DNA of 64,000 bases from Piper betle (lineage: Eukaryota; Streptophyta; Magnoliopsida; Piperales; Piperaceae), in contig JAURVB010014859.1 of NCBI GenBank assembly GCA_033002965.1, positions 62,001-126,000 of the forward strand, written 5' to 3'. The notes beneath the pieces were generated by a model. It saw only the letters and a list, made by a program, of their open reading frames with translations. It had not been told where the DNA came from and did not search any database. Below are positions 21,791 to 33,934 of the stretch, piece by piece. Positions within the stretch are counted from its first letter, which is position 1; each line of letters begins with the position of its first letter. The position numbers and the translations under genes are program-made.

Positions 21791-24640
21791 GGATGTCCAT
21801 CTCCACTGTCAATAGGCCCTCCTACCAACACTTACAGTCTTGTCAATCTCTCCTTGAGAGATTTGGTAGACCGTGTGTCCATCTCTCTATTGGTTTATTG
21901 GTAGATTGTGGAGGTTCCCCTGGAACTCGTGCTTGTGTTGTGCGGCTACTATAGAAACTTCGGCTCTTATACCTTTGGTCACGGGGTTGATCTATGGTAG
22001 AATTTTTCGTCTCCAAATCACGTCTCGAGGGACGTATTTCCATCCTGGAAACACTCAACCTTCCACAAGTACACAACAGTACCATGCAAACCGTGGCACA
22101 CGAAAACTGTCGCGACGTGCAATGCCGGCACCCCGATACCGATATCACACCCAACTGCTCGTGCTTGCAAAATCTGGTCACCAGCTACCAATAATTCAAC
22201 ACAAACCAATCAAACACACATAATAAACTTAATCACGCCAAGGTTGTGTAGCATCCAATGCTCAAACCAAGTCCCCACTCTGTTCTACAAGTTCTTGAAG
22301 AATCCAACCTTGGATCTTGTAATCGGTACCATGCAACACAACACAAACGTTGACACTATGCACTATGAAATTATGAGGCACCGGCCCCAACCTTAATTTC
22401 ATTAATTAGAAACTAAGGATACAAGTAATCAATCTACTCTGACTACTTGGCTAACGTAGACATGCAAACCCCACGCCTTGCCTCCCTACCTCGTTCAAGA
22501 GGTTATGAGAACAAGAGTACCCCCACTCACATTAAATCCTCACAATCACAACCCGAAGCCACCCCATGGTTGACTTGTTTACATGCTATTCCCTCAGCTA
22601 GAAAAGCAAAGAGGTTGCAGAATGGTAAACTATGTACCTTGATCCCAATAGATGTCGACTACTTCAACAGCTTGCCGTGAAGTTCCAGTCCGTGCGCTCA
22701 AGAACCGGCTGCAGTAACTTCACGTGTCTCCTTGCACAATCAGGGCTTCTCTTCTCCACTAAGAGAACCACACAATTTTCTCCATTCCCTTCTATACAAG
22801 AGGACGTCCACCTTATACAGAAATCTCTATATATATCCGTATCTCTAAAGATCCTAACAGCATATCTTCATGAGGTTCACGCTTATCTCTAAGAATATCT
22901 CGCTTATCTCCAAGAAGATCTCACTTATCTTTAGAGTTAGTTGTAACCAACTTCCATGTCGGTTTGGATATGATATCCCAATCCATCCTTATAGCAATCT
23001 CAATCAAACAAATCCTTCGGTGCATGTTGGTTGCATGGTCGAACCCTCTTGGCTTGACCCTAACCAACGCTCGGTCATTGATCCACCTTTTGGCATGTTC
23101 CGGCCCATGTAGCACTCCAAATACCGGCATTCCTGCTCCCTCTAGGAATCATGTGCACTGCTCAGCAACCTTCGAGCAAATACCGTTGTCCCGGTATTTG
23201 GCTTGGTCACACCCATGTGCTCGTGCCCACGTACCGCTATTTTGCTCAATATGCATGGTGCTTGCTCGTTGCTTGCTTGTGCACTTGCTCGGCACATCTA
23301 GTACTTGCTCGGTATACTTGGTCATCAACCTCGCTCCACTCGATACGCGCTGCTTGCTAATGCTCGGTCACGATGCTCAGTGACCAATACCCACGCTCTC
23401 AGTACTCTCGATCACTGCCGGTACTCATTCCCAGTAGCACTCTCCCGACCAGCTTCGACCTTGCACGCACTGGAACCCATCCGCCCATATGGAGGTTTAC
23501 TCGATGCTGATGGAGCGACATACTCGGTACTCATTACCTGACCATTTCACTGCTACACTGCTCGCTATCAGTATCTCGCCCGATATGCTCCATGCACTAC
23601 AGTTTGATCCTTACCTGCAACTCAAATATGGATTAGTGTTGGTAAGTTGTTTCTACTACTCGGATAGCACTGATTATCCATCTTGGATGTGGGATGAATA
23701 AGAACAACTACCAACCCCTAACTCCCAATGCATCCCACGGTTACACCCGTGACACTTACCAACACCACATAGCTGCTCCTGTTTGGAGCTTGCTGCTGCC
23801 AAAGTTCTACCGTAAAGCACTCTTGCACGCTGCCTTACTGCACTGTTGCGACCAAGGATTCGGAGGGACCATCACCATCGTTAAGGGAGGAGTTGCTGAT
23901 CGACTGCCCCGTGGAGCCTTGCTGTGAAGCCACCGCCTTACTGCCGAGTCACCGTGACGAAGGAGAGGGAGGAGCTTTGCTGCCACCTACTTGGAGCGTG
24001 GCTGGATACCTCCTTCGGTCGAAGCAGACTTGCCATTGCCACCATGGAGTGTTGCTGTTCTGAGAGGCGTTGCTGCGGAGTTTGCCGAGGTGGGGAGCCC
24101 CATTAGTTGCTGCTTTGCCGGTGTGGAGTGCATCCTGGCAGGAGCTTTGGAGGTGCCGCTTGTTGCTGCCCCGCCGAGGAGAGGAAGAGACATCGTGAAG
24201 CCGTGGAATATTGTTGTCCAGCCACTGCTGTTCGCCACCTTCATCGCCGTCTTGCCTTGCCACAGTTGCCATAAAGACGGAGTCTGCCACTGCTTGGAAG
24301 GTTCACCGCTGAACAGGGAGGGCAACTAACGAGGAGATCACCTCATTCACTCTTGGAGCCGGGAGCCACTGGGGAAGGAGCCGTGCTGCTTCGAAGTGTT
24401 GCCGACGCGCTGCCGGATCGGCGTGCCGCTTGCCGTCATCCTCCACCGCTGCCGGAGTTGAGCAACTTCGCCTTGGAGTGGAGTGTTGGAGTTCCGTGTC
24501 GCTGCCGTCTCAACCCCGCCGGGTTTTATCTTTATAATTTCTTTAAGGACTTTCCTGGACTCGTGAAACTCAGGCCCCACCTTTTCTTGACATTGGAGAA
24601 GCTCAGGCGAGGTCGATTTTAGGTTAAGTAGCGTAATTGG
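21791..24640 (-). other. Repetitive region upstream of the gypsy gag (probable leader/LTR material)
   Basis: Mid-GC sequence with many short overlapping frames and no domain. Read on the minus strand it precedes the gag fragment, so 5' leader and LTR are the natural reading. A tRNA-primer site was not established. The part from 23760 to 24600 is GC-rich with repeated ttgctgcc/gtgttgccg-like wording similar to 13736-14700. Confidence 0.45.
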
Positions 24641-25090
24641 GAAATTTAGAGAGCTTAAGTCACAGAGGATTTGTAAAGTATAAAGAAAAGAAAATGTAAT
24701 GAAGTTTGAGTTGGGGCCGGAGAAGCTGTGTTTTTACTTTCTACCATGGATTTTTTATTTGCCCATAATTGCACCGTCACCCGAATCATTACATCAGCAC
24801 TCTCAATATTTGTTTGTTTGAACAACCGGTGGTTAGATAGAGTTCTAGTTGCTTAAATAATAATCTCTTATTATTAAATATATATATATATATATATCAA
24901 GATTTTCATATGAGGTACAAATATTTAATTTTTTAATAATATATATATAATTATACATACATTTTAGGAAAATAATTTATTGAAATAGAGGAAATAGTGG
25001 TGTAGGTCCCCCTGAGCAAGTGGGCCTAATAAATGGATCTCCCTAAATTAGGTTAGGTCTCCCCTTTCTCTCAATTCGAAGTCATCCAAA
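24641..25090. other. Upstream region of the BED-finger gene
   Basis: An AT-rich stretch with an (AT)n run near 24880. From 25018 onward it carries GGGCC and GCCCA site II-like motifs (25021, 25091) of the kind common before plant housekeeping genes. Confidence 0.4.
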
Positions 25091-25094
25091 GCCC

Positions 25095-26817
25095 AACCCA
25101 TCAAGCCCTCCCCCTCGCCGTCGCTCGCCGCCGCCGCCGCCGCCGCCCTAAAACCCTCCCCCTCCTCCTCTTCTCCGGCGTCGGTGCGGGCGCTCCGGTA
25201 AGCTCCCTTCTCCTCCTCCTCTTCCCTTCTTCCTTCTTCCCTCCCGTGGCTGCTCTTCGCCGCCGCCGGCGTTGATCGCTTGTGGCTCTAGTTTCCGGTC
25301 GTGGCAGATTCGCTTTCTTTTGTCTCCAATTGTTGAAAAGAACGGGTTGTTGAATGCGCTTGATTTTTGCTGTTGTTGGTTGGATTGTCGTTCTGGTTAT
25401 GGAGCGCTTGCACTTCGTCTGGTCGTGTACAGACGGGGGGAAGATGATGATGGTAACGGGTAATGGTGGGATTGGGGTTAATGGCTTGAAAGCCCAAGCT
25501 TTTCTTGCTTTTTGATTTGTGAGTGTTAGCTGAGATTACGAGAGAGAGAGAGTCTTTTCTTCTTGCCATGATGGGCTGGGCCTAGCCTCGGCCTGTTATA
25601 AAGCTTGCACCTTTTTGGTTGTTTGGGCGGCCCAGACTGGTTTCTACATCGATACTTGGTGATGATCATGAGTTTGAGTCCTGTGTTTGGTTATGAGGGT
25701 TGTGGTTTGGTGATCTTGATCAGATTCGCATGCTTTTGATTCTTCTTCGCCTTTTTTGAGAGCGTGCCTCATGTTTTTCTGCCAGCATTCTCTTTGTTGT
25801 GTATTGTTTTCAACTGTCATTGTTATGTACAACGTTGTTTATCGGTCGTAGCTCTTTTTTTGTGCGTTACGTTTAAATTGAATCGGGTTTTAATGCGAGT
25901 TTTTGAACCGTACAGTCATCTTTTGGTTTATGCGAGTGGAATTTAACTGTGTTGTCCAGTTCCTTGGTTAAGAAATTAGCTTAAGAACACTTGTTCCTGT
26001 TGTTCTCTGGATCCTTCTAGTAAAGTTGTCTCAATCAACTAGTATCCGAATTTTACGTGTTTGGCAGACTTTAGAGGCCGAGATAGCGAAGTCTACTTAG
26101 AACTAGTTACAAGTGTTTGGGTGGCAAGCCATATGTGTAGCAGCTTGATTGGAAAACTATTGCTTCTTATGCTCTTCAGCTTCAAAGCTAACTGGTTCAC
26201 TTTTTGCGTCATTAAATCAATGGTTAAACTTCAATTGTGCAATATGATCTTTCTTTATAATGTTTTTTACTAGTTTGACTTCTATATGAAAATGAATAGA
26301 ATGGGTTTTTTAATTAATAATATCGAGACCATTGTATGAAAGAAGGTTTGATTGACCCAGGAAGTAGTCTTGGACATAAGCTGGTCAGGTGTCAGTTGCG
26401 ACTAGTTTTTAGTGGATAGTTGAAAGAGTGATGAATTGTAGTTGCACTGAGGCCAGGTCTGCGAAAAAAGCCTTCACTGTGTTTCTTGGTTGAGATTTAC
26501 GGCCATTTTGTTGGTATCATCTTTTAAAGGCTTAAGTGGGAAGAAATTTTATCCGAGTTTTGTTTTGTGTGTTGTGTTGCTTGATAAGTGTATGCATCTA
26601 CTGTTGTTTTTATTCTAGTCTGTGTTGTCGTGCAGTTTTATGTTTTTCTCATCCCACTGGAAGTGTTAAGTTTTCATGTGCTTACCTTTCTCGCACAATT
26701 ATTTACCCATTTGAATGGATACCTCCTTACTTTCTCTCTTTTGTAATGTATTATGTCTCTGTTTGTCCTTTCTTGTAATAACTGTAGCATGATTTTATTG
26801 ATCTTGCTTTTTTTCAG
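25095..26817 (+). other. 5'-UTR exon and 1.6-kb leader intron of the BED-finger gene
   Basis: A CT/GCC-rich leader ends at 25197 in CTCCG followed by gtaagc. The intron (25198-26817) ends in a long T-rich tract and CAG two bases before the ATG at 26820. The intron is T-rich and has no coding frame. Splicing is inferred from the strong donor and acceptor. Leader introns of this kind often raise expression. Confidence 0.6.
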
Positions 26818-26819
26818 TA

Positions 26820-29333
26820 ATGGCCACCTCTGCTGTTGCCTACAACAAAGACGCAGTGGTCACAGAAAATGGAGCTGCCATCAATGGTGAAGTAATAAAC
26901 ATGAAAGATCAACATGTTCGTGATATGGAAATAGCCAACACATGCGATCAGGTTGCTTCAAACATGGACTTCACCAACTTTGAAGACCAAGCTGCTTCAA
27001 GCATGAATGTAACAGCTATGGATGACCAAACTGATTCTCACATAGACATGCATAGTACACAGAATCATGTTGTTGCAGAACTAGAAATTACGACAATGGA
27101 AGATCAGAATACTTCCATGTTGGAAATAGGTACAAGAGATAATCAATTTCTTTCTCACATGGAAAATTTGAATGCAGAAAATCATTCTATATCCAACCTG
27201 GAAATGGTGAGTGCAGAAGTTCATGATATGGTATCCACAGTAAGTTCGGGACCCATTAGAAGAAGAAGGAAGAAGTCTAAGGTTTGGGAGCATTTTACCC
27301 TAGAAAGTGAAGCAGATGGGTCTTCCAGAGCACGCTGTCAGAGATGTAATCAGACTTTCGCATACAGTACTGGCTCCAAGCTATCTGGGACCAGCCACCT
27401 CAAACGTCACATTGCCCTGGGAACGTGCCTGAAAAATATGGACAGACCTCGTGTGAAGAGACGGAGAACTGCCCGCGGAATTTCACAGTCCACCATTTTA
27501 CCGATAACTGATGGTGGAACCCCCATCACTCCACCAGCAAAGGATGGTGGAACCCTTCCCAGTCCTGCTGTGACAGATGGTGGTACCCTTCCCATTCCTA
27601 CTGTGACGGATGGTGGGGCTGTGGACACTATTAAACGCAGGCGGCGGCGCAAGTTCGACAACTTAAATATTACATTTGATCAGGATAGAAGTACCCAAGA
27701 TTTGGTGAAGATGATCATTTTGCACGACTATCCGCTTCACATGGTTGAACATTCAGGATTTATGAACTTCGTTCAAAACCTGCAACCAAGATTTAGGATT
27801 GCTGATTTTAGTACTGTGGAGAATGAATGTTTAGCTGCATATCAAAAGGAGAAGCATAATGTCTTTCAGATTATGGAAACTATTCCAGGACGGATCTGCC
27901 TATCCATTGATTTGTACATGTCAACCCAAACCCTCGGGTACTTGTGTCTAATCGGTCATTTTATTGGTCCTGACTGGAAACCTCACAAGCGGGTTATCAA
28001 CTTGACAGTAGTGTCTTTTCCTCACACTGGAAATGCGCATGCAGAGGCAATTACTGGGTGCTTAGCTGAATGGAACATTGAAAATAGACTATTTTCCATT
28101 ACCTTGGACGGTTCCCCTTCAAATGATAATGTGAGTGCATATCTAAGGGACCAGCATTCTAACAGTAACATCCTCGGGTTAAATGGCCAGATCTTTATAG
28201 TTCGATGCTTTGCTCATGTTGTAAACACTATTGCGCAAGATGGATTGGAATCTCTTCATGAGATAGTGTATAAAGTTCGTGAAAGTGTGAAGTATGTGAA
28301 GGCGAGCCACAAGCATGAAGAGACATTTGCAAAGGTAGTCCAGGAGCTTCAGATTATGACTTCAAAGGCACTATCTCTAGATGTCCAGAATCAATGGAAT
28401 ACAACTTATCTTATGTTGGAAACTGCCGCAGAGTATAAGGGTGCTTTTTCACATCTTGAAACTTATGATTCCAATTACAATGATGTGCCTTCTGCTGATG
28501 AGTGGAGTAAGGTGGAAACATTGTGTAGATATTTGAGATTTTTGTATGATGGAGCAAATTTTTTTACTGGGGTAGCATACCCAACGGCAAATATGTACTT
28601 CCATGAGGCATGGAAAATCCAGCTGGAACTAAGCAGTACCGCATCTAGTGAGGACCCTTTGGTTGCGTCTATCGCAAAGCCAATGCACGAGAAGTTCAAC
28701 AAATTCTGGGCTGACTGCAGTCTCGTATTGGCAATGGCAGTACTTGTGGATCCACGCTATAAGATGAAACTGGTTGAGTTTAGCTATTCAAAAATATATG
28801 GTGATCATGCTGAACAGTATGTGAAAGCTGTAGACGATTGCATTCATGACCTCTATCTTGAATATGTCGCACAGCCTCTTCCTTTAACCCCTGCCTACGA
28901 GGAACAAAATTCATTGGATATTGATGTGAAGGAATGTGGTACTCTTCTTATTAGTGATGATGGGCTTTTGGACTTTGATGTGTACATATCAGAGCTGTCC
29001 AACAGCCAGCAAACAAGATCGGAGCTTGACCAGTACCTCGAAGAATCCTTGCTGCCAAGGATTCACGATTTTGATGTCTTAAGCTGGTGGAAGGCCAACA
29101 AATTCAAGTTCCCCACATTGTCAAATATGGCTCGTGACATTCTGGCGATTCCATTTACCACTGTCAACCCAGAATCCATTTTCAGCACCAGAGAAAGAGT
29201 ACTAGATGACTACCGGAGTAATCTAAAAGCAGAAACCGTGGAGGCTCTTGTTTGTGCAAGAGATTGGTTTCGGTGCCAACAGCAGCCAAAGACAGTGGAG
29301 GCTTCCACCGCCTTGGTGAAGTTGGAATTGTAG
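26820..29333 (+). CDS. BED zinc-finger, hAT-transposase-derived protein (RICESLEEPER/DAYSLEEPER type), 837 aa
   Basis: This is an intact single-exon protein of the kind domesticated from hAT transposases; plant homologues are nuclear DNA-binding proteins needed for normal growth. Residues 1-145 form a Met/Asp/Asn-rich region with a degenerate 16-18-aa repeat (variants of MEDQ...). A BED finger follows at about 150-205: VWEHF, C173-x2-C176, H193-x3-H197. Next come a basic stretch, an 11-aa TDGG-type repeat (about 222-265), a second basic stretch RRRRRK, and the RNase-H-like fold with SIDLYM and ITLDGSPSND, which retain candidate catalytic aspartates. A DUF4413-like segment spans about 540-665 and a hAT dimerisation domain about 733-818 (FPTLSNMARDILAIPFTTVN). 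No terminal inverted repeats or TSD were seen, which favours a host gene over a live transposon. The start is the first ATG after the leader intron. Confidence 0.9.
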   Translation: MATSAVAYNKDAVVTENGAAINGEVINMKDQHVRDMEIANTCDQVASNMDFTNFEDQAASSMNVTAMDDQTDSHIDMHSTQNHVVAELEITTMEDQNTSMLEIGTRDNQFLSHMENLNAENHSISNLEMVSAEVHDMVSTVSSGPIRRRRKKSKVWEHFTLESEADGSSRARCQRCNQTFAYSTGSKLSGTSHLKRHIALGTCLKNMDRPRVKRRRTARGISQSTILPITDGGTPITPPAKDGGTLPSPAVTDGGTLPIPTVTDGGAVDTIKRRRRRKFDNLNITFDQDRSTQDLVKMIILHDYPLHMVEHSGFMNFVQNLQPRFRIADFSTVENECLAAYQKEKHNVFQIMETIPGRICLSIDLYMSTQTLGYLCLIGHFIGPDWKPHKRVINLTVVSFPHTGNAHAEAITGCLAEWNIENRLFSITLDGSPSNDNVSAYLRDQHSNSNILGLNGQIFIVRCFAHVVNTIAQDGLESLHEIVYKVRESVKYVKASHKHEETFAKVVQELQIMTSKALSLDVQNQWNTTYLMLETAAEYKGAFSHLETYDSNYNDVPSADEWSKVETLCRYLRFLYDGANFFTGVAYPTANMYFHEAWKIQLELSSTASSEDPLVASIAKPMHEKFNKFWADCSLVLAMAVLVDPRYKMKLVEFSYSKIYGDHAEQYVKAVDDCIHDLYLEYVAQPLPLTPAYEEQNSLDIDVKECGTLLISDDGLLDFDVYISELSNSQQTRSELDQYLEESLLPRIHDFDVLSWWKANKFKFPTLSNMARDILAIPFTTVNPESIFSTRERVLDDYRSNLKAETVEALVCARDWFRCQQQPKTVEASTALVKLEL

Positions 29334-31230
29334 TTAGAGTCTAGTGTTGGTCATTGATGCTTGGTTTCTCTTTTTAGTATTTTCAAATGTTAGATCTTTT
29401 AGATGTCAAATGCTTGCTGCTAAAATTATTATAGGGTTTATGTTCATATAAGTCTTCCAAACTTGCAGCTATGGCATTGGTAGGTATGTGTTTTAAGTGT
29501 TGATAAGCATAAATTGCTTGTGGGAGAAATATTGTGCTCTGTTTAAGAGAGCCTACCACCTTGAATCTCTAACTATTAACTGAATGGTTTTTGAAAATTT
29601 AAAAAATCATTAATTGGTTGATGCATAATAATGAAAAAAGTGGGTGATGCACTATTATTTGATTAGTAAACGACGAGATACGTTTTTCTACATACCTTTG
29701 TAAATGTGATCTGATTAGGATTTTTTGGACTTGTATCCTTCATAACTGTTTATTTTTTTGTTCAGCCAAGCTTTATTTATATGCTTTGATTCATATATAG
29801 GTGAAGTATGATAATTGATTGAAAATATAACATGTTTCTTGATGTTCTCGAATGTATATAGTTGGGCAGTTTTGGCAAAAATAAATTAAATATATATATA
29901 TTTTGAGTGGAGTCAAAACTATATTTTTTTAACAAATGAATTTTACCCTAAATATAACATATATCTTGATGAGTTTCCCTCTATTTGTTTGAATCATTGG
30001 CCCAGACTCTCAAATATTAAACGGAGTTATTTAACATTATTTTGCAGTGTTTCTATGCGTGGTGAATGTATTAGATGGACCCAACAAAGTTTTATATAAG
30101 TAGGTTTAGTTGCAAGATAAAGAAAATCTGAAAGAAATAAGAGAACAAATGAATAGAACAGTAATATTTAATGTTCAACTACTTGTGATAATCCAACCAA
30201 GAATCTGCTGCATGTGAGAAGTGGTGAGAGTCACAAAAAAAATTTTCATTAAATAATTTACAGCTATAGATATAGGTCCATATATATAAATAAATAAATA
30301 AATTTGTATAAGAAACAGTCGACACTCTCGTGTCAATCACATCTAATGTGAGCTATTGGATTACAAAAAATGATTAGGCGACGAGAGTAATTTTTTTCCA
30401 AGTTATCATAAATGAATGAATGTAACAGATCATGAGCTTGCAACAATATCATCCTGATTTTTCCGTTAAAAACGTGATTCAGAATTTCCATTGATCCAGA
30501 GATGAATTATTACAGGAAACTAGGCCGACTACAGGCTTTGTATAAGAACATAAAATAGAAACATAGGAAAATTAGAAAAAAAATTTATAACATCACAACC
30601 TGTCACACAGTTGGTATATCTGTTACAAGCTCTTGATCAATTGAAGCAGTTACATCCAAAACCACATAAATGCTAGAAGTAAGAACCTTTATATCCTGAA
30701 TTATGCATCACATTAACAAGGATTCCTCATGATCTATCATACTTTGTAAGTTTAACATGCTCTAATATACTCCACCATGGTATCTATATCTTGAAACTTC
30801 AAAGTGATCGATTGATCAAGTTCAATTTTTAACCATGGCAAATAGGCATCTTCTATTGGTAAATATGATCAGTCCTTGATCCCTTATAGCTGGTTATGTA
30901 CTGATTGATCTTATCTAACAAAAGCCATGTCTGATCAAGAGCTTAGTCATATACCTGAGCAATCAAACAAACATGTTAAAAAATCATGAATCATTGAAGT
31001 TATAAGAACAAGTTGAAGTGGAGATCTTCACCAGACCTCGCCTTTGCATTTTCCCACAGCTTTATTGAACCGCAGCAGATCAAACAAGAGAGGCCGGAGT
31101 TGCAGTTCAAGAAAGCTGTGGAAGAGCACAAAGAGAGTCTCAAATCATTTAAGAAAGGACTAATTAGGATGAAGAAGATGAAACTGATCAAAACTATGAA
31201 GACCCACAATATATCTCAAACATAGAAAGA
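29334..31230. other. 3' flank of the BED gene and intergenic DNA
   Basis: The first few hundred bases are probably 3' UTR. The rest is AT-rich. Between about 30480 and 31230 the composition is less AT-rich, and a minus-strand leader may run here from the TATA box at 31305, but no convincing protein was found. Confidence 0.45.
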
Positions 31231-31304
31231 CGTCATGATGATAGAGCTAGAAGAAGAAGAAATGAAGGGGTGGTGTGGTGTGGAACAGTGAAGGGGAGGA
31301 GAAG

Positions 31305-31312
31305 TATTTATA
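31305..31312 (-). promoter_or_regulatory. Orphan minus-strand TATA box
   Basis: On the minus strand the text is ccctataaatacttc, a near-ideal plant TATA box. It is followed by CT-rich leader-like sequence and an ATG at 31236 that opens only six codons (MTSFYV). The next frame (31209-31000) begins with a hydrophobic stretch but has no ATG. It may drive a non-coding RNA, a tiny secreted peptide with a broken start, or nothing. Confidence 0.35.
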
Positions 31313-32740
31313 GGGGAACGGGAAAGATGGTGGGGTTGCGATGGCCACAGTTTTACTATCGAAAAAGAGTGATCAGATCAAAGGTTAAATTGATCCCAAG
31401 AAGAATTTTCAACATGAAGATCTTGTGTTTTGTAATTCCCCTGCATGACCTCTTAGGTTCTCTCCCAAAGTCAAGATATATAATTTTTGGCTTAGAATAG
31501 GTGGACTTGGAGGAAGCATAGGTTAAAATCTCGAATTAGATAAAGTTATTTTAAGTTGACTTCGAGTTATTTATATTATTTTTTAATTTTATTAATAAAA
31601 AGTTACGTGAAATGAATATAATTTTTTTGTATATTTTAAACTGGTAAATATATCTAATTTATATTATTTTAGAATGTTGATTTAGCTATACCAGGAGAAT
31701 ATTAATATATTTAATTAATTTTTAAAATGGAGTCGATCACAAAATCTATCAAGAATTTTTCAAATAAAAATGAAGTTTTAAAATTATGGGATGAAGAAAC
31801 TTTTTAGTAAGCGGGGGATTGAATTATTATAATTTAAAAATTCTGGACTTAATGCGAAGTAAATTCAAGAATCATTTGCATTAAATTTTCTAAGTAACTG
31901 CTAATATAAAAAGTTAATATGCATATTATTGTCATATAAAACATCTAATCAATAAATTTATAGCTTGTATTATTGTATAAAGATTTAAATTTTAATTAAA
32001 TTTAAATATTTTAAGTATTTTAAATATTTTTATTATTTGACTCGAGAGATATGGCCAACATATTTTTTCTTTGCTTTTTGTTAATGACGTCTTTGTTTAT
32101 TTTAATGACTATGATAATGGTGAAGTTTGATGGTTTGGTTTTTAACCTCAAAAAGCTGATTTCATTTCACTTAGATGCATTTTAAATTAATTAATACTAC
32201 CATTGTCTTAATTATGCGTTTAATTGCATTATATGTTCATATAGATTACCTACATGCTAAATGACAGTTTTTATTATAAGAAAATACATTATTTGCTAAT
32301 GATTGTTCATACTTGACTGTTATCTACAATTGAAAAAATATAGCTAGTACAATTTTTACTGTTCAACCATAAAGAATACTTTCCCTCACATTGCAATTAG
32401 GGCTCTGGAGACCTCGTCACAATATTTTAAATATTAATTATAATAAATTTATAGCCGGTATAAAATATATTTAATTTAATTGGGTCAAACCAGGTTAACT
32501 ATTCAAAATTATAAATAAAATATTTTATTAGACACTAGAAATATTTTTATTATTAATACTTGATTAAATACTGGTTAAAGTAGCGTGGTTGCTTTTTTTA
32601 AAACAAATTGTATTTCAAAGAAATTTCAAATGAAAAATTTGGACATAAATTTAAATGAAATGCACACTTGCACAGGATTTGAAGAGGGCTAAATAACATA
32701 TTAAGTGGGGCTGGAGAATGGGTTTAGGCAACACATGTAA
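31313..32740. other. AT-rich intergenic DNA
   Basis: Nothing gene-like or element-like recognised. Confidence 0.5.
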
Positions 32741-32744
32741 GCGA

Positions 32745-32850
32745 TGTCCGTCGTCACCATCGATGACCTCGATCATCAACGGGGAGGACACTCTACTGGT
32801 CGCTCCCCATCGGTGTCGTCGCTCCCGGGAGAAACTAAAATTTTTTCATT
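32745..32850. repeat. GC-rich repeat end related to the hairpin at 14947
   Basis: The 3' part ggtgtcgtcgctcccggga followed by aaactaaaattttttcatta matches ggtgtcgctcccgggcgga followed by actcaaaatttttcttcat at about 15027-15062. The upstream half (gtccgtcgtcaccatcgatg) is a diverged counterpart and no longer forms a clean hairpin. Confidence 0.6.
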
Positions 32851-33840
32851 AGGATTGGATATCTAAAACTATGCCCTAAAGATGATCATACTTCATTGTG
32901 CACAATATAGAGACCAACACAAACAGTACTTAATTGAAACCCCTTGCATTAACAAAAATACCTTCAATGCATCCACAGTTTTTAACATCAAAACATGGGC
33001 AAAAAAGTAAACAAAGTGTTCTAATAAATTGTTTCGAACATAATATATAATTAAGATAACATTAACTAAATGCTAAATATCTGTCCCATTGGCAGAGCCG
33101 GCAAGAACAAAAGCATGAAATTAAGCAGACTTTCCAAGGGGAACAGTGCCCACTCTCCCTTTGTCGCCTCCTCTCACAGCATCATCGCCTTAGCTGTTAA
33201 TGTTTTTGGAGGTTGTTGAGCTCTACTGCTGGATCCATGCATACCCAACAGAATAAAAATTACTTATTCCCACCATGATCCCCGGATAACCATTTATCAG
33301 TGTTCCTGCCGTCAATGTGTTATTTAAATGGGTGTTCTTCAGAAGTGTCGATCAGAAAAATTGAATGGAAGGCACCCACAAACCAAAATGAGCTGTAGAA
33401 GCTTTGAGCGATGATTCTAGTTGATCAAGATCTAGAAGTAATAACTTAGAAGCCAGCTGGCTCCGTTGTCCTTGTTGCCTGCATTTTGTTAGAATAAACA
33501 GGTGTTCTGTCCACCTAACGGGTTAACAAAGTCTTTGGGAGTGGGAAGGTGTGGAGTAATGCATAGATTAAAAGCATATGAGAATTGAGCTGTAGAGGTT
33601 AACAAAGTCTTTTTGCATAGTTTTAAGTTTTCAATCAGAACCGAGAATTCAATGCACACCGTGTTAATACGAGACTTTAGATTTCAAAGAGCAAACCAAG
33701 TGTTTATAATACAACAACCCACCCGGCATGGGGGAGGGGGGTTAGTGGTACGATAGGTCGGTAAAAAAAGAAACATTATTGAAGTTGGAAGGGTAAATTT
33801 ATAATAAAAATTATATTTAAACCTGATTTGTATTAATATT
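32851..33840. other. Intergenic DNA with a mid-GC patch
   Basis: The stretch 33090-33700 has more balanced composition than its surroundings. A minus-strand frame near 33190-33125 reads GGDKGRVGTVPLGKSA and stops, which could be the last exon of a lost gene, but nothing upstream supports it. Confidence 0.35.
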
Positions 33841-33934
33841 ATGAAATATATTTTAAAAATATTATGAAATATATTTTAAAAATATTATGAAATATATTTT
33901 AAAAATATTATGAAATATATTTTTTAAAAATATT
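33841..33934. repeat. 23-bp tandem repeat, four copies
   Basis: The unit starting atgaaatatattttaaaaat occurs four times in a row, the last with extra T residues. The first copies are nearly identical, indicating recent expansion. Confidence 0.9.

Noticed and set aside
21843..22223. Frames of 112-116 codons on both strands
   Set aside because: They fall in the leader region of the gypsy gag fragment; no conserved gag or pol motif in them.
23949..24329. Three frames of about 112 codons on both strands
   Set aside because: Mid-GC repeat region with overlapping frames in both directions and no recognisable motif.
30196..30220. Text agaatctgctgcatg resembling a miR172-type sequence
   Set aside because: Too short a match and no facing arm to form a miRNA hairpin.
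33120..33190. Minus-strand peptide GGDKGRVGTVPLGKSA ending in a stop, possible last exon
   Set aside because: Single short frame with no upstream exon, no recognised family and only a weak acceptor; noted in the region entry but not called as a gene.
33841..33934. Short regular repeats reminiscent of a CRISPR array
   Set aside because: Head-to-tail 23-bp units without spacers in a plant genome: a minisatellite.
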